Shown here: piece by piece, positions 8,428 to 17,175 of the stretch | Numbering within the stretch: position 1 is the first letter of the stretch | Layout of the letters: each line of letters opens with the position of its first letter | Assembly: GCF_029946505.1 (NCBI RefSeq) | Contig: NZ_JARZHG010000030.1 | Location: 1 to 64,000 of the forward strand | From: Polyangium sp. y55x31 | GTDB lineage: Bacteria > Myxococcota_A > Polyangia > Polyangiales > Polyangiaceae | Length of the DNA: 64,000 bases | Direction: 5' to 3' | Position numbers and translations under genes: made by a program | The notes under the pieces: model-generated | Seen by the model: only the letters and a program-made list of their open reading frames with translations | Database searches by the model: none | Told to the model about the DNA's origin: nothing

Positions 8428-9138
8428 CTACGGAGCTGGCAGCGGCCCGAGCAGCACGCTCGCCACGGCCTCCGCGATCTCCTCGAACGTGCGCGGCGCG
8501 CAGAGCGCCACGTCCACCACCGGATGGCTCAACGCGAACCGCGCGTGCGCGCCGCCCGCGTCCCTCCGCGCCGGCGACACCACGACGCCCGGACGCTTGC
8601 CCGCGAGCGTCGCGAAGAGCTCGGCCTCGACCGCGCGGCGCGAGGACTCGTAGCGGATCGTGAGCACGTCCGGCGCGAGCTCGTCACAGAGCGACGCCGC
8701 GAGCGCGCCGTCGTCGCAAGCGATCCCGATCGCCCGCGCCTTCCCCTCGGCCCGGAGCTTCCGCATCGCGGGCCACGTCTCCCCGGCCGCCCAGAGCCGC
8801 GCGCGCACCCCGAGCAGGTGGAACACGTCCACGTGCCCGACGCCCATCCCACGCGTCACGAGCGCCCACTCCCGCGGCACCATCGCGCCGATCGGCACGT
8901 GCGCGCCGGCCGCGATCACCATCCGATCACGATGCCCCGCGCGCACGAGCCTGAGCACGCCCGCCGAGAGCGCGGGCCACAGGGGCGAGGCGACGAAGTA
9001 GTTCACCCCGAGCTCGTGAAAGGCGCGCTCGACCGTGTCCGCGTCGAGGCCGCCCGAGCCCACGAGCCCGAGCGGCGAGACGCAGAGCCCCGTCGAGCCG
9101 AACGGCTTCTGCGGAAGCGCGGTCGTCATGCCTGCCAT
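8428..9138 (-). CDS. Aldo/keto reductase-like protein lacking the catalytic tetrad
   Basis: 236 residues, shorter than a normal ~300-residue aldo/keto reductase. The fold is recognisable from FGSTGLCVSPLGL, ELGVNYFVASPLW, HVDVFHLLGV and EGKARAIGIACDD. By alignment to family consensus, all four catalytic positions are changed: Asp to V49, Tyr to W54, Lys to A77/G78, and His to L109. The C-terminal third, which normally closes the barrel and binds NADPH, is also reduced. It is therefore probably not an active oxidoreductase. It converges with the preceding gene with only 4 bp between the stops. A second ATG at 9129 is an alternative start, and neither start has a clear ribosome-binding site. 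Confidence 0.75.
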   Translation of the reverse strand: MAGMTTALPQKPFGSTGLCVSPLGLVGSGGLDADTVERAFHELGVNYFVASPLWPALSAGVLRLVRAGHRDRMVIAAGAHVPIGAMVPREWALVTRGMGVGHVDVFHLLGVRARLWAAGETWPAMRKLRAEGKARAIGIACDDGALAASLCDELAPDVLTIRYESSRRAVEAELFATLAGKRPGVVVSPARRDAGGAHARFALSHPVVDVALCAPRTFEEIAEAVASVLLGPLPAP

Positions 9139-9266
9139 CGCCGAGCGCGCCGAGCGCCTTCCCGCGCGGCGGCCGTTCGCCGGAACGTATCACGACCCGG
9201 AGCGCGCTCGGCGGCTCTCGGCGCGGGGCGCTTGATCGAGCGGCTTTCGTCGAATAGGAGGGGCCC

Positions 9267-9803
9267 ATGATGGCCATCCGTCGTTTGGGTTCGCTCGCGA
9301 TCGTCGCCCTCGGCGTCGTCACCGCCGCCTGTGAGAACAAGGTCCCCGAGCCGTCCGCGGAGCCTCGCGCTGCAGCGCCGCGCGAGCCGGAGAAGCCGGA
9401 GCCCGCGGACCTCATCAAGGAAGACATCACCGTCGGCACGGGCCCCGAGGCCAAAGAAGGCGACAAGGTCAAGGTCCACTACACGGGCCGGTTGCTCAAG
9501 ACGAACTTCAAGTTCGACAGCTCCGTCGGCAAGGAGCCGTTCGAGTTCGAGCTCGGCAAAGGCCAGGTCATCAAGGGCTGGGACGAGGGCGTCGCCGGCA
9601 TGAAGGTCGGCGGCAAACGCAAGCTCACGATCCCCTCGAAGCTCGGCTACGGCGACGACGGCAGCCCGCCCAAGATCCCCGGCAAGGCGACGCTCGTCTT
9701 CGACGTCGAGCTGCTCGAGGTCGTCTCCCCGAGCCGCGGCCCGGCAGACGGCAAGGGCGAAGCCGGCAAGGAAACGAAGGCGAAGGACGCGCCCAAGAAG
9801 TGA
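9267..9803 (+). CDS. FKBP-type peptidyl-prolyl isomerase lipoprotein
   Basis: 178 residues. The first ~22 residues are a lipoprotein signal ending at C22 (VVTAAC), followed by a Pro/Glu-rich linker. Residues 50-155 form an FKBP domain with [49 protein letters not shown] and a final [13 protein letters not shown] strand, so peptide-bond cis-trans isomerase activity on envelope proteins is likely. The C-terminus is a Lys/Gly-rich tail. The start is supported by AGGAGG about 6 nt upstream of the ATG. The gene is followed at once by the palindromic element at 9806. Confidence 0.92.
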   Translation: MMAIRRLGSLAIVALGVVTAACENKVPEPSAEPRAAAPREPEKPEPADLIKEDITVGTGPEAKEGDKVKVHYTGRLLKTNFKFDSSVGKEPFEFELGKGQVIKGWDEGVAGMKVGGKRKLTIPSKLGYGDDGSPPKIPGKATLVFDVELLEVVSPSRGPADGKGEAGKETKAKDAPKK

Positions 9804-9805
9804 CT

Positions 9806-9932
9806 CCAGCAGGCTGCTGAGACACGCAGCGAGCGCCCTGGAGCTAGGGAGGAGGACGCAGGAATACGCCCGTATTCCGAGGACGACGACCGACGATCCA
9901 AGGCGCGCAGCAAGTGTATCGGCAGCCTGCTC
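9806..9932. repeat. Long imperfect palindrome (MITE/REP-like, terminator-like)
   Basis: The ends are inverted copies of AGCAGGCTGCTGA (9810-9822 against its complement around 9920-9932, one mismatch). The centre is a perfect hairpin, GGAATACG-CC-CGTATTCC (9861-9878), and the intervening arms remain about 60-70% complementary, so the whole 127 bp can fold as one long hairpin. It fills the gap between the convergent FKBP and kinase genes and touches the kinase stop codon. It could end transcription in both directions or be a non-autonomous mobile remnant. It encodes nothing. Confidence 0.7.
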
Positions 9933-10791
9933 AGCGCCAGGCGACTTGGCGCAGATCCTCCCAGACTTCGCGCGCCGATTGATAACGGTAGGCGTCGCGG
10001 CGTCGGAGGAGCTTGGCGATCACGTTGCCGACGGGCGTGCCGAGGGCTTCGGCCTTCTTGCGCGGCGCGCCCTCGGAGATCTGCCGCGTGATCTCCGGAT
10101 ACGCGACGTCCACGTCGATCGCGGGCTGACCCGTGTGCATCTGGTACATGAGCAGACCGAACTGGTAGAGGTCGCTCTGCGTCGTCGTGTATCCGGCGGT
10201 GACGAGCTCCGGCGTCAGGATCTTGGGGTTCGCCACCTGCGGGCGGAACCAGCGCGTGCTGCCCTGGAGCTGATGGGCCACGCCGAAGTCCGTCAGCTTG
10301 ACGATCGGGGATCGATCGAGCTGCGAGATGAGCACGTTGCCCGCGTGCAGGTCCGAGTGCACGACGCCGCTGTCGTGCAGGTACTGCAGCGTCATGAGGA
10401 GCTGGCGGCAAAGCTCGACGAGCAAGAGGTCCGAGAAGGGACGACCGAGCAGCGCGCGCAGGCTCGTGTCGCAGCGCTCGAGCGCGAGGTAGAAGAGGTA
10501 GTTGTTCTCGAACGCGTCGTGGATGTAGACGATGTTCGGATGGCGAAACTGCTCGAGGCGCCGTAGCTCCTGCGCCCACTCGTCCTTCACCGCCTGGTAG
10601 GACTTGTTCGCGGGGCGCAACATTTTGAGCGCATACCGTTGATCGAACGGTCCGATGCACTCGTAGACCGATCCGTACTGGCCGTCGCCGATGAGCGCAC
10701 CGACGACGTAGGTGCCGCGCGTGGACGTGAGCGTCGTCCCCGGGACCGGAAACGGGATTTGATGCGAGCCGGTTTGATTCGACCAGTTCAC
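9931..10791 (-). CDS. Short soluble Ser/Thr protein kinase with non-RD catalytic loop
   Basis: 286 residues, essentially a bare kinase domain with no membrane helix. The glycine loop GDGQYGSVYE, catalytic lysine K56 (YALKML), DFG (168-170) and an activation segment with a LTPEL-type motif are present. The catalytic loop reads HSDLHAGN (145-152) in place of HRDLKPEN: the catalytic Asp and metal-binding Asn remain, but the regulatory Arg and the Lys are replaced. It should bind ATP and may be active without activation-loop phosphorylation. The start is GTG at 10791, with GAAG about 6 nt upstream. Its substrate is unknown. Confidence 0.88.
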   Translation of the reverse strand: MNWSNQTGSHQIPFPVPGTTLTSTRGTYVVGALIGDGQYGSVYECIGPFDQRYALKMLRPANKSYQAVKDEWAQELRRLEQFRHPNIVYIHDAFENNYLFYLALERCDTSLRALLGRPFSDLLLVELCRQLLMTLQYLHDSGVVHSDLHAGNVLISQLDRSPIVKLTDFGVAHQLQGSTRWFRPQVANPKILTPELVTAGYTTTQSDLYQFGLLMYQMHTGQPAIDVDVAYPEITRQISEGAPRKKAEALGTPVGNVIAKLLRRRDAYRYQSAREVWEDLRQVAWR

Positions 10792-10870
10792 GCGACTTCA
10801 ATTTAACAAGAATCAGGCCGCCCGGGTCTCCTCCGCGCCATGCGCGCCCAGGGCGGCGCGGCGCAGAGCG

Positions 10871-11296
10871 TCAGACGCCTTCCTCTTCGCGCAGCATCTC
10901 CTCGATTCCCTCACGGTCGAGCCCGAGCGCCGCGCCGATCTCGTGGATCATGGCGCGCTCCGCGGTCGAGATCGCGCCGTCGGCCGTGATCACGCCGATC
11001 GCCAGGCTCAAGGCCACGCGGCAAGCGCTGGTGCTGCCGAGCGTCTGCCGCGCGCCCGCGAGCAGCGCCGCCGTGCCCGAGGCCTTCCGCGCCGCGTCGA
11101 GCCGCGTGATGAGCTGCTCCAGTTGCTCCGGCGTCACCTTGCGGTCCGTCAGCGACTGCACGCTCCGCGCGAAATGGCGCTTCTCCTCGGCGCCGAACTC
11201 GCCGTCGGCGTACGCAGCGAGGTACATGAGCTCGACGAGGGCCTCGAGCTTCGGTTCGTCGAGCGTGTGCGAGGATCGCAAGGAGATGGGCGGCAT
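10871..11296 (-). CDS. TerB-like (tellurite-resistance TerB fold) protein
   Basis: 141 residues, all alpha-helical. The protein has two acidic metal-binding-like turns typical of TerB-fold proteins, AAYADGEFGAEE (about residues 28-39) and GVITADGAISTAERAMI (about 101-117), which repeat the same DGxxxxxE pattern. Such proteins are linked to membrane-associated stress and metal-sensing complexes in many bacteria, but no other ter gene is near. It lies 79 bp upstream of the kinase at 10791 on the same strand, so the two may be co-transcribed. The fold assignment is firmer than any function. Confidence 0.75.
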   Translation of the reverse strand: MPPISLRSSHTLDEPKLEALVELMYLAAYADGEFGAEEKRHFARSVQSLTDRKVTPEQLEQLITRLDAARKASGTAALLAGARQTLGSTSACRVALSLAIGVITADGAISTAERAMIHEIGAALGLDREGIEEMLREEEGV

Positions 11297-11417
11297 GTCC
11301 CCTTCCTACACCGTCCTCGCCGAGGCCAAAAGTCCGCTGAAAAGGCCCCGGAACGCCCCGGACGTCACGAACGAGGAAAACCACCGGCACGGGCGATCCG
11401 TGTGTCATCCTTCATGG

Positions 11418-12140
11418 ATGCGCCCCTTCCATCAAGGCGCCGCCTTCTTGACGCTCGGGGCGCTCGCGCTCGCCGCCTGCGGCCCCGCGCCCGCGCCGAA
11501 GGCCCCGCCGACCGAGGATCTCGCGGCGCAAGACATCGACGACGGAAAGCCCGCGGCCGCGTCCGTCGCGCCCGCACCCGAGCCGCCCAAGCTGCGCCTG
11601 CCGTGCGGCGAGAACGATCTCGTGGGCTGCACGAACGGCTGCAACGACGCGATCGTCGAGGACTGCGTCACGCTCGGCGCGATGTACATGCGCGGCGATG
11701 TCGTGCGCACCGACCCGTCGCGGGCCATCGACCTCTTCCGCGGCGCGTGCACGAACGGCAGCGCGCGCGGCTGCATCAAGCTCGGCGACCTCTACCACGA
11801 CGGCACGCTGAAGGACGATCCGACCGAGGAGGTGACGCTCTACCGCAAGGCCTGCGACGCGGGCGCGAACCGGGGCTGCCTCGCGGCCGGCAAGGCCTAC
11901 CTGGAGGGGCGCGTCGTCGGCGCCGACCCGGTCTTCGCGGCGACGCTCTTCACCCGCGTCTGCGAGCGCGGCAACGCCGAGGCCTGCCTCGAGCTCGGTC
12001 GGCTCTACGTTCGTGGCCACGGCGTGCGCAAGGATCCGGCCCGCGCGACCGTGCTCTTCACGAAGGCCTGCCAGCTCGGGCTCGACGAGGGGTGCCTCAC
12101 GGCCGATCCGTCGGGGGAAGTCGCGCCGCCACGTCAGTGA
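11418..12140 (+). CDS. Sel1-repeat lipoprotein
   Basis: 240 residues with a lipoprotein signal ending LALAAC, then a Pro/Ala-rich linker of ~45 residues. From about residue 65 there are four to five Sel1-like helical repeats of ~36 residues, each with a G.A..LG.LY...G pattern and regularly placed cysteines (for example CTNGSARGCIKLGDLY, CERGNAEACLELGRLY). Sel1 repeats mediate protein-protein contacts, and the paired cysteines suggest disulfide-stabilised repeats in the periplasm. The ATG at 11418 is the first that yields the lipobox. The nucleotidyltransferase gene starts 28 bp after its stop. The partner is unknown. Confidence 0.85.
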   Translation: MRPFHQGAAFLTLGALALAACGPAPAPKAPPTEDLAAQDIDDGKPAAASVAPAPEPPKLRLPCGENDLVGCTNGCNDAIVEDCVTLGAMYMRGDVVRTDPSRAIDLFRGACTNGSARGCIKLGDLYHDGTLKDDPTEEVTLYRKACDAGANRGCLAAGKAYLEGRVVGADPVFAATLFTRVCERGNAEACLELGRLYVRGHGVRKDPARATVLFTKACQLGLDEGCLTADPSGEVAPPRQ

Positions 12141-12168
12141 ACGGCCCTCGCGTGGTACGTTCGCCGCG

Positions 12169-12891
12169 ATGAAGGCCATCGTTCTCGCCGGCGGCAAGGG
12201 CAGCCGTCTCAAGCCGTACACGGCGCTCATCCCGAAGCCGCTCATGCCGATCGGCGAGCAGACCATCGTGGAGATCCTCCTCCGCCAGCTCGCGTACCAC
12301 GGCGTGAACGACGTGACCCTGTGCACGGGTCACCAGGCCGGCCTGATCGAGGCCGTGCTCGGCGAGGGTAGCCGTTACGGCGTCAAGCTCTCGTACCGGC
12401 GCGAGGAGCAGCCGCTCGGCACGATCGGGCCGCTCCGCGCGATCGCCCACGAGCTGCCCGAGCGGTTCCTCGTGATGAACGGTGACATCCTCTGCGACCT
12501 CGATTTCGCCGAGCTCGCGAAGAAAAGCGCCGAGGCGAACGCGCCGCTCACGGTCTGCGTGTTCGAGCGCGCCACGAAGATCGACCTCGGCGTGCTGGAG
12601 CTCGACCCCGAGGGGTCTGTCACCGGGTTCCGGGAAAAACCGACCTACTCGTTCTGGGTGAGCATGGGCATCTACGCGATGAGCCGCGAGACGCTCTTGC
12701 GCTTCGTGCCGGAAGGCGTGCCGTTCGGCTTCGATCAGCTCATGCACGCGCTGCTCGCGGCGCGGGTGCCGATCCAGACGCACCCCTTCCGCGGGCACTG
12801 GCTCGACATCGGGCGCAGCGACGACTTCGCCGAGGCGCAGGACGAGTTCGAGCGCAATCGCCCACGTTATTTGCCTGAAACGAAGGCGTAA
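12169..12891 (+). CDS. Sugar-phosphate nucleotidyltransferase
   Basis: 240 residues of the NTP-transferase family, which joins a sugar 1-phosphate to a nucleotide for polysaccharide or LPS precursors. Key parts are the N-terminal signature LAGGKGSRLKPYT with IPKPLMPIG (nucleotide and phosphate binding), NGDILCDLDF (metal-binding Asp), GFREKPTYSFWVSMGIY (sugar-site Glu-Lys-Pro), and GHWLDIGRSDDFAEAQ near the end. It lacks the left-handed beta-helix domain seen in longer members. It may be a mannose-1-phosphate or glucose-1-phosphate enzyme; the sugar and the nucleotide cannot be told from the sequence alone. Confidence 0.88.
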   Translation: MKAIVLAGGKGSRLKPYTALIPKPLMPIGEQTIVEILLRQLAYHGVNDVTLCTGHQAGLIEAVLGEGSRYGVKLSYRREEQPLGTIGPLRAIAHELPERFLVMNGDILCDLDFAELAKKSAEANAPLTVCVFERATKIDLGVLELDPEGSVTGFREKPTYSFWVSMGIYAMSRETLLRFVPEGVPFGFDQLMHALLAARVPIQTHPFRGHWLDIGRSDDFAEAQDEFERNRPRYLPETKA

Positions 12892-13041
12892 CGGGCCGGC
12901 CCGACCATACGTTCGGGGACAAACCAATCGTCGGCGCCCCCCTCGACGCGGACCTGCCTGGCCCCACGTGGAGGGTGGAGGCGGCGATGCGGCCGGCGGG
13001 GTTTTCCCCCGGATGCTCGCCCGCTGGGAGGAGTGTCCGTC

Positions 13042-13242
13042 ATGGCACAGCAAAAAAACCAGGGGAACCAGGGCACCGAGGAGAAAGGCTCGATGACCGT
13101 GGAAGAAGCCGGCCGGATGGGCGGCCAGCGCGTGCGCGAGCTCGTCGAGGAAGGCAAGCAGGCCGAGGGCGAGCAAGGCGGTGAATCATCCCGCTCGGGC
13201 CAGCAGCAGCAAGGCGGCGGCCGCGGAAGTCAGAGCCGCTGA
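13042..13242 (+). CDS. Small hydrophilic KGG/Em-like stress protein
   Basis: 66 residues, very rich in Gln, Gly, Glu and Ser, with no hydrophobic segment. The central TVEEAGRMGGQRVRELVEEGK resembles the Gly-Gly repeat of KGG-type (YciG) and plant Em/LEA-type desiccation proteins. The start is well supported: GGGAGGAG lies about 9 nt upstream of the ATG. An intrinsic terminator follows directly, so it is probably a single-gene unit. A role in stress or desiccation is inferred from composition only. Confidence 0.6.
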   Translation: MAQQKNQGNQGTEEKGSMTVEEAGRMGGQRVRELVEEGKQAEGEQGGESSRSGQQQQGGGRGSQSR

Positions 13243-13264
13243 GTTTTTTCGGGAGCCTCCCCAC

Positions 13265-13308
13265 GCCCCACGAGGCGAGCCGCGGTGGCCCGCTTCGTGG
13301 GGCTTTTT
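13265..13308 (+). terminator. Intrinsic terminator after the small hydrophilic gene
   Basis: The stem GCCCCACGAG/CTTCGTGGGGC (one bulge) encloses a GC-rich loop and is followed by TTTTT. It lies 22 bp after the stop at 13242 and 12 bp before the convergent ileS stop. Confidence 0.8.
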
Positions 13309-13319
13309 GCGGGGATTTT

Positions 13320-16300
13320 TCAGGCCCGCGCGATCGTCAGGACGAGCGCTTCGCCGTCGACGTTGAGCTCGCGCCGCTCGCCGCTCACGGTCGAGCCGCC
13401 GATCTCGAACGAGCGGACGAGCGCTTCACGCGCGATCTCGTCCTTGGCCGCGCGCGTGACGCGGAGGACGCGCTCGCTGCCCTCGATGGCGAGCGCGATG
13501 CGGTCCGTGAAGCCGAGCGAGAGGTCCTTCCGTAGGCCCTGCACGCGCGAGAGGATCTCGCGGGAGAGGCCGTCGTCGCGGAGCGCGTCCGTGAGCGCCG
13601 TGTGGAGCACGACGACGCCGGCCTTGCCGCCGGCCGCGGCGAAGTCCTTGCCGGCCTCGACCACGACCTCGATCTCCTCGGGCCCGAGCGAGACCTTCTC
13701 GCCGTCGAGCTCGAGCTCGATGGCGCCGCGCGTGACGAGCTCGGTGCGGAGCTCGGCAGCGTTCGCCTTGGCGAGGACCTGCTTGGCGAGCTGCACCTTC
13801 TTGCCGAGCTTCGGCCCGAGGGCGCGGAAGTTCGGTTTGAGCACGTACCGAACGGCCTCGCCCTCCTGCCCCGGCTCGAGGAAGCGGACCTCCTTGACGT
13901 TGAGCTCCTCGGCGATGAGGGCCTCGTGCTGCGCGAGCGCGCGGCGCATGGCCTGGTTCGAGACGATGACGTCGGCGCGCGCGAGGGGCTGGCGGACCTT
14001 CAGCTTGTTGAGGGTGCGGACCTGGAGGCCGAGGCTCACGAGCTCGCGGACGGCGCGCATCTCGGCCGCGAGGCCCTCGTCGATCGCGGCGAGGTCGGGC
14101 TCGGGGTAACTCGTGAGGTGTACGCTTTCAGGCTGGGACGTGGGCCAGGGGCCGCGGACGAGCGTCTGGTAGAGCTCGTCGGCGAGGAACGGCGTGAACG
14201 GGGCCGTGAGGTGCGCGATCGCGACGAGCGCCTCGTACAGCGTGAAGTACGCGTCGCGCTTGTCGGCGAGGGCCTCGGCCGAGACGTCCTCCGCGGGCGA
14301 CCAGAAGCGCGCGCGGCTCCGCCGGACGTACCAGTTCGAGAGCGCGTCCACGAAGTCGACGAGCCGCTGCGCGGCCTCGTAGAGGCGGTAGTTGTCGAGG
14401 TGCTGCGTGACCTCGCGGGTCGTGAGGGCGAGCTCGGAGAGCAACCACCGATCGAGCAAGCTGCGCTCGCGTGCCGGCCGGTAGCCCTCGCTCTTCGCGA
14501 GATCCGCGGGCGAAACGCCGCGGGCATCGGGGTTGCCGCGCGCCGGATCGAAGCCGTCGATGTTCGCGTAGATCGCGAAGAACGACCACACGTTCCGGAT
14601 CTTGATCGCGTACTCCTTTTGCGCGGCGCGAACGTTCGTCAGCGAGTGACGCGTGTTCGTCCACGGAGGCGAGGACGCGTAGAAGAACCAGCGGAACGCG
14701 TCGGCGCCGGGCGCGGGCGTCGAAGGATCCTCGACGAAGACGCGGTTTTCCTGGGGAAGCCGCGGCACGTCCTTCGGCAGAACACGGAGGGCGTCGCGGG
14801 CCGGAGCGAGCCCGAGGGCCTCGATGTCCGACGTGTGCATCACGATGACGCGGCGCGGGAACTTGCCCATGCCCGACGTCGGCCGGAGCGTGATCTCGAG
14901 CGCCTCGTTCGGACGATCGGCGCGGTAAAGTTTGACCTTGGCGCTGTCGCCCTGGAGATCGAGGCCTTCGTAGTCCTCGCGCGCGATGCGGGCGACGCCC
15001 TGCTTCACGTCACGCTGATCCTTCAGCGGGTCGTCCTGATCGGAGCAGACCGCGAACTCCATGCTGACGCGGTCGAGGATGACCTCGGGCGGCGTGTAGT
15101 TGCCCTTCTGCTTGCTCTCCTTCTTGCCCTCGCGATCGCCGACGTGCCCGAGCACCACGCAGGTCTGGTACGGGTGCGGGAAGCTGCGGATCCTCGAAAG
15201 GCCCAGGGACTTCTGCGTCTCCTCGTCGAAGACGAGCGTCGAGATCATGAGCAGCGAGTAGAACCAGCCGCGGGTCTGATCGATCGCCTCGCTGATGAAG
15301 TCGGCCGGGAAGGCGCGGTCGAACTTCTCCTTCGAGCCTTCCGCGTGCGGAAATCCCCACTGCGCGAAGGGCATCGCGCCCGAGTCGAACCAGCAGTCGA
15401 TGACCTCGGAGACGCGCCGGTAGGTGCCGGGCTCGCCGGGCTTCTGGTAGGTGATCTTGTCGATCCAGGGCTTGTGCACGAGCAGGTGCTCGGCCGTCTT
15501 CGGGTGCGCGCCCGCGAGCTCGCGCTCGACCTCGGCGACGTTGTTGCCCGGCCGCGCGCGCAGCGTGTTCACCGAGTCGATGGCCTCCATCGCGCCCGTC
15601 TGGTCGTTCACCCAGATCGGCAGCGGCGTGCCCCAGTAGCGCTCGCGCGAGAGCGCCCAGTCGACGTTGTTCGCCAGGAAGTCGCCGAAACGGCCGGTTT
15701 TGATGTGCTCGGGCAACCAGTTGACCGTCTGGTTGTTCTCGATCGCCTTGTGGATCAGCGCCGTCGTGCGGATGTACCAGGCCGGGCGGGCGTACTGGAT
15801 GAGCGGGTCGTCGTCCGCGCGCCAGCAGAACGGATACTCGTGGCGATACTGCTCCGCGTACACGAGCTTGCCCGCTTGCCCGAGGTCCTTCTGGAGGTCC
15901 TTGTCGGCGTCCTTCACCCAGCGGCCCGCGTATTTTCCCGCCTCGTTTGTGAACGTCCCGTCAGACGCCACGACGTTCAGCAGCTCGGGGGGTTTGATGA
16001 ACCGCGCACTGTCTTTGCGGTAGGCGTTGAAGTCATCCTCGCCGAAGAACGGCGCGAGATGGACGATGCCCGTACCCGCGTCGAGCGTCACGAAGTCCGC
16101 AGCGAGCACCCTCCAGTACTCAAAGTCCTTGCCTCCACCAACGAGCGGCGCCTCAGCGTCCCAGAGCGCTTCGTACGTGTTGAACGGGGGCCGGTAGCGC
16201 TTGCCGACGAGCGCCGATCCTTTGGTGGTCGAAAGAACCGGCAGATCCTTGCCGAGCTTCTTCGCGAGCGCCTCGCGCAGGCCCGCAGCGATGACGAGCT

Positions 16301-17102
16301 TGCGATCCCCAGCGTCGACGACGACGTAGTCGAAGTCCGCGCGGACCGCCGCGTACATGTTCGAAGGCAACGTCCACGGGGTCGTCGTCCAGACGCACAG
16401 CGCCGTGCCAGGCTCGTCGACGAGATCGAACGCCACAAAAACGCTGGGATCGTCGACGGTCTTGTAGCCCTGACCGACCTCGGCGCTGGAGAGCGCCGTC
16501 CCGCCCTGCGCCCACCACCAGACGACCTTGTGCCCCTGGTAGAGCAGGCCCTTTTCGTAGAGCTTCGCGAGCGCCCACCAGACGCTCTCGACGTAGCTCC
16601 GGTGGTACGTGACGTACGCGTCGGGCAGGTCGACCCAGAAGCCGATCTTGTCCGTCAGCTTCTCCCACGCGTCCGTGTAGCGGAAGACGCTCTCGATGCA
16701 GCGCGCCACGAAGGGCTCGACGCCGTACTTCTCGATGTCCGCCTTGCCGTGGATGCGGAGCTCTTTCTCGACCTCGACCTCGACCGGCAGGCCGTGCGTG
16801 TCCCAACCGGCTTTGCGGGGCACGTCGTAGCCGCGCATGGTCTTGTAGCGAGGGAACACGTCCTTCACGGCGCGCGTGAGGACGTGGCCGTTGTGCGGCA
16901 TGCCGTTCGCCGTGGGGGGCCCCTCGTAGAAAACGAACGTGCCCTTCGACGGGCCCGTGGCGCGCGTCTCGGCCGAGAGCGTCTTCTGGAAGATGCCCTC
17001 CCTCTTCCAGAACGCGAGGATCTCGGCCTCGTCTCTCGGGAAATCGAGCTCGGGCCTTACGGTCTTGAAGAGGTTTTTCCGGGAAGAGTCGCGGCCTGAC
17101 AT
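13320..17102 (-). CDS. ileS: Isoleucyl-tRNA synthetase, type 2, with variant KMSKS loop
   Basis: Charges tRNA-Ile with isoleucine. It is 1260 residues, longer than IleRS type 1 (~940) or type 2 (~1040-1100). The HIGH motif is HNGH (residues 70-73). The CP1 editing domain has WTTTPWTLPSN (from 238) and GTGIVHLAPFFGEDD (from 343). Family blocks DCWFDSGAMP (569-578) and QTRGWFYSL (609-617) are intact. The KMSKS motif reads KESKQ (661-665), with both lysines kept. Between this loop and the ADAFRW block (800-805), normally ~15 residues apart, lie about 130 residues, an insertion of about 120. The anticodon-binding and C-terminal domains follow. As the only ileS seen and otherwise complete, it is probably functional. 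Type 2 enzymes are generally mupirocin-resistant. Confidence 0.95.
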   Translation of the reverse strand: MSGRDSSRKNLFKTVRPELDFPRDEAEILAFWKREGIFQKTLSAETRATGPSKGTFVFYEGPPTANGMPHNGHVLTRAVKDVFPRYKTMRGYDVPRKAGWDTHGLPVEVEVEKELRIHGKADIEKYGVEPFVARCIESVFRYTDAWEKLTDKIGFWVDLPDAYVTYHRSYVESVWWALAKLYEKGLLYQGHKVVWWWAQGGTALSSAEVGQGYKTVDDPSVFVAFDLVDEPGTALCVWTTTPWTLPSNMYAAVRADFDYVVVDAGDRKLVIAAGLREALAKKLGKDLPVLSTTKGSALVGKRYRPPFNTYEALWDAEAPLVGGGKDFEYWRVLAADFVTLDAGTGIVHLAPFFGEDDFNAYRKDSARFIKPPELLNVVASDGTFTNEAGKYAGRWVKDADKDLQKDLGQAGKLVYAEQYRHEYPFCWRADDDPLIQYARPAWYIRTTALIHKAIENNQTVNWLPEHIKTGRFGDFLANNVDWALSRERYWGTPLPIWVNDQTGAMEAIDSVNTLRARPGNNVAEVERELAGAHPKTAEHLLVHKPWIDKITYQKPGEPGTYRRVSEVIDCWFDSGAMPFAQWGFPHAEGSKEKFDRAFPADFISEAIDQTRGWFYSLLMISTLVFDEETQKSLGLSRIRSFPHPYQTCVVLGHVGDREGKKESKQKGNYTPPEVILDRVSMEFAVCSDQDDPLKDQRDVKQGVARIAREDYEGLDLQGDSAKVKLYRADRPNEALEITLRPTSGMGKFPRRVIVMHTSDIEALGLAPARDALRVLPKDVPRLPQENRVFVEDPSTPAPGADAFRWFFYASSPPWTNTRHSLTNVRAAQKEYAIKIRNVWSFFAIYANIDGFDPARGNPDARGVSPADLAKSEGYRPARERSLLDRWLLSELALTTREVTQHLDNYRLYEAAQRLVDFVDALSNWYVRRSRARFWSPAEDVSAEALADKRDAYFTLYEALVAIAHLTAPFTPFLADELYQTLVRGPWPTSQPESVHLTSYPEPDLAAIDEGLAAEMRAVRELVSLGLQVRTLNKLKVRQPLARADVIVSNQAMRRALAQHEALIAEELNVKEVRFLEPGQEGEAVRYVLKPNFRALGPKLGKKVQLAKQVLAKANAAELRTELVTRGAIELELDGEKVSLGPEEIEVVVEAGKDFAAAGGKAGVVVLHTALTDALRDDGLSREILSRVQGLRKDLSLGFTDRIALAIEGSERVLRVTRAAKDEIAREALVRSFEIGGSTVSGERRELNVDGEALVLTIARA

Positions 17103-17175
17103 GGTCGGCTGCGCTTAGCACGTTTCGCCCGAGGAGGGCGTCGAGCGCGCTCGCTTCCCACGTTTCCAGGCCATA

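Noticed and set aside
10871-11296. Tellurite-resistance operon
   Set aside because: Only one TerB-like protein is present; no terA, terC, terD, terZ or related gene is nearby.
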